From: Methylococcaceae bacterium
Lineage (GTDB): Bacteria > Pseudomonadota > Gammaproteobacteria > Methylococcales > Methylomonadaceae
Direction: 5' to 3'
Assembly (NCBI GenBank): GCA_030699345.1
Contig: JAUYMX010000500.1
Location: 1-9,600, forward strand
Length of the DNA: 9,600 nucleotides
Each line of letters starts with the position of its first letter. Within the stretch, counting starts at the first letter, position 1. A program made the translations under genes and the position numbers. The notes beneath the pieces are model-generated. The model searched no databases, was not told the origin of the DNA, and saw nothing but the letters and a program-made list of their open reading frames with translations. Below, piece after piece: positions 5,637 to 9,600 of the stretch.

Positions 5637-8552
5637 ATGACCAAAAACCTCACCATTCTCCGTCAGCGCGCCACGGCTTTTGCCAAGGAATTTTCTAAAG
5701 CCAGTTACGAGATGGGCGAGGCGCAGGATTTTATTCGCGGCTTGTGTGCGGTGTTTGGTCTTAACCATCGGCGCGCGGTGCGATTTGAAGAACGGGTGAA
5801 AAAACTCGGCGGTAAAGCCGGGCGGATAGACGGCTTTTTTCCCGGATTGTTGTTAGTGGAGATGAAATCCACCGGCGCGGATTTGCACAAGGCCTACCAA
5901 CAAGCGGTCGATTATTTCCCCGGCTTAAAAGATGAAGAACTGCCGCGTTATGTGCTGGTGTCAGATTTTGCCAACTTGCATTTGGTGGATTTGGATCACC
6001 AAAACGATGCTGAACCCTTAAAAATCAAGCTTGCCGAACTCCCAAAACATATTGAAGCCTTTAAGTTTTTGGCCGGGTTTGAGGTCATCGTCACCCAGCA
6101 ACAAGAAGCTATTAACCGCGCCGCCGCCGATAAAATGGCCAGCCTGCACGATGCGATTAAAGCCACAGGTTACGACGCCTGTCCTGAGCAAGGCCGAAGG
6201 GGCAAGGATTTGGAAACCTATCTGGTGCGCCTGTTGTTTTGTCTGTTTGCCGACGACACCGCGCTGTTTGGCCGCAATGATGTATTTCTGGATTATCTGA
6301 TTAACCACACTCAGCCCGACGGTGGCGATTTGCACGGCGCGCTGCTGGCGCTGTTCGATACCCTTAACCGTGCGCCGGAAGTTAGGCCGCGTAACTTGCC
6401 GGAACATCTGGCGCAGTTTCCGCACGTCAACGGCGCATTGTTTAAAGACAATTTGGCGCAATGCTATTTTGACGCCAATGCCCGGCAAACCTTAATCGAC
6501 TGCGCCAAGCTGGATTGGAGCGACATCAGTCCAGCGATTTTCGGCTCGTTGTTTCAGGCCATCATGCATTTTGATGACGAAGTCGCCAGCAGCAAAAACA
6601 AAAAGCGCCGCGAGTTTGGTGCGCATTACACTTCTGAGGCCAACATTCTCAAAGTCATTCGGCCACTGTTTTTGGATGACTTGCAGGCCGAGTTTCGCAA
6701 AGTTCGTCGCGACAGAAAGAAACTGGCGGCGTTTCATCACAAACTTACTCAACTTAACTTCTTCGATCCGGCTTGCGGCTGCGGCAACTTTTTGGTGATT
6801 GCCTACCGCGAGCTGCGCTTGTTGGAGTTGGACGTGATCGAAGCCTTGTGGGGCGATAATCTCAGCGGCCATCTCGATGTTGACACCCTGATTCGCTGCA
6901 ATGTCGATCAATTTCACGGTATCGAAATCGACAGCAGCGCCGCGCAAATCGCCACCTTGGCGCTGTGGCTGACCGATCATCAAATGAACATGAAAGTGCA
7001 GCGCTTCGGCAACTACTACACGCGTATTCCGCTAACCAAACGCGCCAACATCGTCTGCGGCAATGCCTTAAAAATCGATTGGGCCGAGGTGTTGCCACCG
7101 GCGCAGTGCAGTTTTGTGATGGGCAATCCGCCGTTTATTGGTTACAGCTATCAAAGCAAGGAGCAAAAAACCGATTTGGCCGCAGTTTGCCAAGGCATGA
7201 ATGGCGCGGGTGTGCTGGATTATGTGGCGGCTTGGTATGTGAAAGCCGCACGTTATATTGCTTGGGAAATCCCCCTCGATCCCCCTTTTACAAAGGGGGA
7301 GGAGTTTGTTCCAGCGACATCGGTTCCCCACTTTGAAAAAGGGGGGCTAGGGGGGATTTCCGTCGCGTTTGTGTCCACCAACAGCATTACCCAAGGCGAG
7401 CAGGTCGCGGTATTGTGGCGACCGCTGATGACTGGTGAGCATCCTATTCGCATTCATTTTGCCCATCGCACTTTTCGTTGGAGTAATGAAGGCAAGGGCG
7501 TGGCGGCGGTGCATTGTGTGATTGTTGGTTTTGCCGGTAGGGGCGAAAAATTTTTCGCCCTTACGCCAATCATTTACGACTACGGTGACGACATCAACGG
7601 CGACCCCACTGCGATCATAGCCAGCAATATCAATCCGTATCTGGTCGATGCGCCGACCGTGTTTGTCGACAAACGCCGCAAGCCCTTGTGTGCGGGTGTA
7701 CCGGAAATGGTTTATGGCAGTAAACCGACAGAAGGCGGCAATTTGTTGCTGACGGCAGAAGAAGCGGCGTTGATTCGTGCCACAGATCTGATTGCCGCAA
7801 AGTACATCCGGCCGTTTTTAATGGGTGAAGAATTTATCAACGGCATCGACCGATATTGTTTATGGCTGAAAGACAGCACCGCCGTTGATCGTAAAGCCTC
7901 GCAGGAAATTCAACGACGGATGCAGGCAGTCAAACTGATGCGCCTTGCCAGTACCAAAGCGGCGACGCAAAAATTGGCCGATGCGCCGTATTTGTTTGGA
8001 GAAATTCGAATGCCGGTTTCCGTGCAATATTTGGCTGTTCCTATGGTGTCATCAGAACGTCGGCAGTTTGTGCCTATCGGGTATTTGGATGGCTCGGTGA
8101 TTTGTGGAAACAAACTGTTTTTTCTGACCGAAACCCGTTTGTATCACTTCGGTATTTTATCGTCGACCATGCATAACGCCTGGATGCGCACCGTCTGCGG
8201 GCGTTTAAAAAGCGATTACAACTATTCCAACACCATCGTCTATAACAATTTTCCGTGGCCGATTGTAGGGGCGAATTCATTCGCCCAAACTACTAAAAAC
8301 CAAGCCGCCATCGAAACCGCCGCGCAAGCCATATTGGACGCCCGCGCTGCCGAGCAACAACGTTGTGCGGTTAATGAGCAACGTTGCTCGCTGGCGACAC
8401 TCTACGCACCCGGCAACATGCCCGCCGAGTTACGCAAAGCCCACGCGCAACTCGATAAGGCCGTCGATGCCGCTTACGGTTACAAAGGTGAACAAGACGA
8501 CGCGGCGCGGGTGGCGTTTTTATTTGAGCGCTATCAGGCATTGCTGGCTTGA
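5637..8552 (+). CDS. MmeI-like type IIL restriction-modification enzyme
   Basis: This encodes a 971-residue single-chain restriction endonuclease and DNA adenine-N6 methyltransferase that protects host sites by methylation and cuts foreign DNA at a distance. The nuclease has Asp65, Glu75 and Lys77 in a D-X9-E-X-K pattern, the same spacing as MmeI. A helical linker follows to about residue 325. The gamma-class methyltransferase has motif X (GAHYTS, 328-333), motif I (DPACGCGNF, 377-385), HGIEID (427-432) and catalytic motif IV (NPPF, 497-500). The target-recognition region follows from about 600, with a conserved tail (ELRKAHAQLDKAVDAAYGY). No separate S or M gene is needed. It is about 50 residues longer than MmeI (919), which five in-frame repeat inserts (listed separately) roughly explain. 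The start ATG lacks a Shine-Dalgarno sequence and is preceded by a C-rich tract. All catalytic motifs are intact, so it may be active, but this is inference. Confidence 0.92.
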   Translation: MTKNLTILRQRATAFAKEFSKASYEMGEAQDFIRGLCAVFGLNHRRAVRFEERVKKLGGKAGRIDGFFPGLLLVEMKSTGADLHKAYQQAVDYFPGLKDEELPRYVLVSDFANLHLVDLDHQNDAEPLKIKLAELPKHIEAFKFLAGFEVIVTQQQEAINRAAADKMASLHDAIKATGYDACPEQGRRGKDLETYLVRLLFCLFADDTALFGRNDVFLDYLINHTQPDGGDLHGALLALFDTLNRAPEVRPRNLPEHLAQFPHVNGALFKDNLAQCYFDANARQTLIDCAKLDWSDISPAIFGSLFQAIMHFDDEVASSKNKKRREFGAHYTSEANILKVIRPLFLDDLQAEFRKVRRDRKKLAAFHHKLTQLNFFDPACGCGNFLVIAYRELRLLELDVIEALWGDNLSGHLDVDTLIRCNVDQFHGIEIDSSAAQIATLALWLTDHQMNMKVQRFGNYYTRIPLTKRANIVCGNALKIDWAEVLPPAQCSFVMGNPPFIGYSYQSKEQKTDLAAVCQGMNGAGVLDYVAAWYVKAARYIAWEIPLDPPFTKGEEFVPATSVPHFEKGGLGGISVAFVSTNSITQGEQVAVLWRPLMTGEHPIRIHFAHRTFRWSNEGKGVAAVHCVIVGFAGRGEKFFALTPIIYDYGDDINGDPTAIIASNINPYLVDAPTVFVDKRRKPLCAGVPEMVYGSKPTEGGNLLLTAEEAALIRATDLIAAKYIRPFLMGEEFINGIDRYCLWLKDSTAVDRKASQEIQRRMQAVKLMRLASTKAATQKLADAPYLFGEIRMPVSVQYLAVPMVSSERRQFVPIGYLDGSVICGNKLFFLTETRLYHFGILSSTMHNAWMRTVCGRLKSDYNYSNTIVYNNFPWPIVGANSFAQTTKNQAAIETAAQAILDARAAEQQRCAVNEQRCSLATLYAPGNMPAELRKAHAQLDKAVDAAYGYKGEQDDAARVAFLFERYQALLA
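6178..6203 (+). repeat. in-frame repeat fragment inside the R-M gene (1)
   Basis: CCTGAGC-aaggc-CGAAGGGG matches the core of the intergenic mobile repeats at 788-805 and 4265-4283. It encodes residues 181-189 (ACPEQGRRG), placed between ATGY and KDLETYLVRLLFCLFAD, where relatives run almost directly from a TGY/GH segment into DLE. It looks like a short captured repeat fragment that keeps the frame. Confidence 0.6.
7265..7361 (+). repeat. 97-bp palindromic element inside the R-M gene (2)
   Basis: The outer arms GGAAATCCCCC (7265-7275) and GGGGGATTTCC (7351-7361) are perfect complements. The inner arms CCCCCTTTT (7281-7289) and AAAAGGGGG (7337-7345) continue the stem, and each half also folds on itself (ccccctttt...aaaggggg). 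It encodes residues 543-575, including PLDPPFTKGEEF and PHFEKGGLGG. It sits between the YVKAARYI helix and the SVAFVSTNSITQGEQV block, which are near-adjacent in the family. It leaves the frame open and adds about 33 residues. Confidence 0.8.
7537..7564 (+). repeat. 28-bp REP-like palindrome inside the R-M gene (3)
   Basis: GTAGGGGCGAAAAA (7537-7550) and TTTTTCGCCCTTAC (7551-7564) form a 14-bp inverted repeat with one mismatch. It shares the GTAGGGGCGA head with the REP doublet at 8748-8794. It encodes residues 634-643 (GRGEKFFALT) directly after the VHCVIVGFA strand. Confidence 0.65.
8264..8286 (+). repeat. REP-like palindrome inside the R-M gene (4)
   Basis: TGTAGGGGCGAAT-tc-ATTCGCCC is a REP-type half element with the same TGTAGGGGCGA head as the doublet at 8748. 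It encodes residues 876-883 (IVGANSFA), immediately after the conserved NNFPWP block. Confidence 0.65.
8351..8391 (+). repeat. tandem palindromic repeat inside the R-M gene (5)
   Basis: Two related units lie in a row: GAGCAACAACGTTGT (8352-8366, with the palindrome ACAACGTTGT) and the perfect 14-bp palindrome GAGCAACGTTGCTC (8376-8389). They encode EQQRC and NEQRCS (residues 906-918) between ILDARA and LATLYAPGNMP, which lie nearly side by side in relatives. Confidence 0.6.
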
Positions 8553-8581
8553 AGGCTGAAATAGTTAATCCTTAAAATAAC

Positions 8582-8725
8582 GTAACTATTCAGTCATTAA
8601 TCTGAGTGAGGCTATGCGTTTATTGTGTAGGGTGGATAAGCAACGCGCATCCACCGCCTTTGCCGGATGCGCTAGCGCTTATCCAGCCTACGCATAACGG
8701 CTCGATCAAAAGATTGAATAGTTAC
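8582..8725. mobile_element. 144-bp MITE with 8-bp target duplication
   Basis: The perfect 11-bp terminal inverted repeats are GTAACTATTCA (8582-8592) and TGAATAGTTAC (8715-8725). They are flanked by the 8-bp direct repeats AAAATAAC at 8574-8581 and 8726-8733. Inside is a long hairpin: TGGATAAGC (8633-8641) with GCTTATCCA (8677-8685), then GCGCATCC (8645-8652) with GGATGCGC (8665-8672). Ends starting GTAA with an 8-bp duplication are what IS66-family transposases make, so this may be a non-autonomous derivative of that family (inference). It has no coding capacity and lies 22 bp after the restriction-modification stop codon. Confidence 0.8.
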
Positions 8726-8747
8726 AAAATAACTTCCCTAATTCAAT

Positions 8748-8794
8748 TGTAGGGGCGATTTTAATCGCCTTGGGCGAATGAGTTCGCCCCTACA
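8748..8794. repeat. REP doublet downstream of the R-M gene
   Basis: The outer arms TGTAGGGGCGA (8748-8758) and TCGCCCCTACA (8784-8794) are perfect complements. Inside are two hairpins, GGCGAT-tttA-ATCGCC type (8754-8769) and GGGCGAA-tgag-TTCGCCC (8772-8789). It differs in sequence from the doublet at 5544 but has the same architecture. It lies just past the 3' end of the convergent comF gene and could act as a bidirectional transcript end. Confidence 0.8.
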
Positions 8795-8817
8795 ACACCA
8801 TCTTAATTTTGAAATCC

Positions 8818-9549
8818 TTAAGCCCTAGCAACAACCCACACATCCACCCGAATAACCCCGGCTTTTTTTAACACCACGGCCAATTCATGCGCCGTGGTGC
8901 CGGTAGTCATCACGTCATCAATAATCGCAACATGTTTAGCTGTGATTGGCTTGCGCAAGGTAAAAGCGTTTTTCATATTTTTACGGCGCTGTTTGGCGGG
9001 CAGGGCGATTTGATGCGGGGTGTTGCGATGGCGAATGCAGCTGTCAAGATCTAACGGGATTTGCAATTCTTTCGACACGATTCTGGCAATTTCGATAGCT
9101 TGATTGAAGCCACGCTCCCGATAACGCGATTTATGTAAAGGAATCGGGATAATGCAATCGGGTTTGTCGGCACTGTCGTGCAGGTAGTCACTTAATAAAT
9201 GGCCGAGTAAGCGCGCATTTTTATAATCGGCGCCAAATTTTAAGGTGGTGATCAAGTGCCGGATTGCGCCCTGATAAATAAACGGTGCGTAGGTTCTGTC
9301 GTAAGCGGGCGGATGGCTTAGGCAGCGGCCGCAAAGCATCGGCCAAGACGATTGTGTTTCTAGTATTTCCGCGCATTGATGACAGCACAACACCACTCTG
9401 GGTAGGTGTTGTAAGCAGGTGTCGCAAATATCATGTCCTGCCTGTCCAGGTGAATTGCACAAGATGCAGGTGGCCGGAAGCAAGTGCTTCTGTATAATAT
9501 CAAGCCAGTTGTATACTTTAATTCTTTGAACAGGTCGACGAGTGTTCAT
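8818..9549 (-). CDS. comF: ComF family phosphoribosyltransferase-like protein
   Basis: This encodes a 243-residue protein of the ComF/GntX family, linked in other bacteria to DNA uptake and use of DNA as nutrient; its enzymatic reaction is not established. The N-terminal zinc-binding part has Cys pairs at 28/31, 42/45, 55-59 and 73/76. The C-terminal type I phosphoribosyltransferase domain has the YRERGFNQA signature (143-151) and the PRPP-binding loop IIDDVMTTGTT (209-219). The length is typical. The start at 9549 is supported by AGAGG six bases upstream. It is divergent from a gene beginning at 9589, leaving only 39 bp between the two starts, so the two regulatory regions overlap. It is convergent with the restriction-modification gene. 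Confidence 0.9.
   Translation of the reverse strand: MNTRRPVQRIKVYNWLDIIQKHLLPATCILCNSPGQAGHDICDTCLQHLPRVVLCCHQCAEILETQSSWPMLCGRCLSHPPAYDRTYAPFIYQGAIRHLITTLKFGADYKNARLLGHLLSDYLHDSADKPDCIIPIPLHKSRYRERGFNQAIEIARIVSKELQIPLDLDSCIRHRNTPHQIALPAKQRRKNMKNAFTLRKPITAKHVAIIDDVMTTGTTAHELAVVLKKAGVIRVDVWVVARA
9509..9541 (+). promoter_or_regulatory. putative BirA (biotin repressor) operator
   Basis: TTGTATACT (9509-9517), 15 bases, then GGTCGACGA (9533-9541) resembles the proteobacterial BirA operator TTGTAAACC-N14/15-GGTTKACAA. It matches 14 of 18 positions with correct spacing. It lies 48 bp before the start at 9589, where a biotin-gene operator would be expected, and within the first codons of the divergent comF gene. 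The identity of the downstream gene is itself inferred, so this remains a prediction. Confidence 0.4.
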
Positions 9550-9588
9550 TGAAAGCCTCTAAGCAATCCGACACTGGAGAATAACAGC

Positions 9589-9600
9589 ATGTCTGCAAGC
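9589..9600 (+). CDS. bioB: start of a gene, probably biotin synthase (bioB)
   Basis: Only four codons are visible (ATG TCT GCA AGC, MSAS), preceded by a good Shine-Dalgarno sequence GGAGA at 9576-9580 with 8-base spacing. The bioB gene divergent from comF is a common gammaproteobacterial arrangement, several BioB proteins begin MSAS or similar, and a BirA-like dyad lies upstream. The product cannot be read from four residues, so the name rests on context. Confidence 0.45.

Noticed and set aside
6018..6983. Two long minus-strand open frames (6018-6488 and 6492-6983) inside the restriction-modification gene
   Set aside because: They are complementary to strongly conserved nuclease-linker and methyltransferase motifs; no family features or ribosome sites are seen.
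5637..8552. BREX or DISARM defence island based on the methyltransferase
   Set aside because: The methyltransferase carries its own D-X9-E-X-K nuclease, and none of the companion genes of those systems is present on either side.
1..9600. CRISPR array
   Set aside because: The repeats found are dispersed palindromes. No regularly spaced identical direct repeats with unique spacers occur.

Overview
This window looks like a gammaproteobacterial chromosome. The topoisomerase IV subunits and the ComF protein are of gammaproteobacterial type. The short palindromes built on 'taggagcgggc' are typical of gammaproteobacterial REP repeats. The surface protein carries the VPVPAAW form of the PEP-CTERM sorting tail, which is common in Methylococcales-type methanotrophs. 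Placement in that group is inference, because no methane-oxidation gene is present.

Layout. Positions 1-686 hold the 3' end of parE. A non-coding stretch of about 300 bp follows, dominated by a two-hairpin mobile repeat (752-888). A tight four-gene set runs on the + strand from 984 to 4148: two small AT-rich unknown genes (the first looks ribbon-helix-helix-like), a YciA-like acyl-CoA thioesterase that overlaps the second small gene by ATGA, and full-length parC three bases later. Thus parE and parC flank a small cassette, and parC probably depends on the cassette's promoter. After parC come a hairpin and a degenerate second copy of the mobile repeat. A secreted PEP-CTERM protein lies on the minus strand (4353-5111).

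The 525-bp gap from 5112 to 5636 is not empty. It contains a candidate short sRNA with a -10 box and a perfect intrinsic terminator (about 5216-5295). Directly behind it is a second candidate structured RNA of about 185 nt, closed by a perfect 10-bp end-to-end stem (about 5339-5525). A REP doublet (5544-5609) completes the gap.

Positions 5637-8552 encode a stand-alone MmeI-like (type IIL) restriction-modification enzyme with an N-terminal D-X9-E-X-K nuclease and a gamma-class N6-adenine methyltransferase. The striking point is that its reading frame carries five palindromic or repeat-derived inserts, all in frame. One is a 97-bp element that encodes about 33 extra residues between methyltransferase motif IV and the target-recognition region.

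The gene is followed by a 144-bp MITE with 11-bp terminal inverted repeats and 8-bp target duplications (8574-8733), then a second REP doublet (8748-8794). A comF-type phosphoribosyltransferase gene lies on the minus strand (8818-9549). It diverges from a gene of which only four codons are visible, MSAS, starting at 9589. This is probably bioB, because a BirA-operator-like dyad lies just upstream, inside the 5' end of comF.

In short, this is a housekeeping backbone (topoisomerase IV, comF/bio) interrupted by a defence gene and heavily colonised by small non-autonomous repeats, some of which have become protein-coding.
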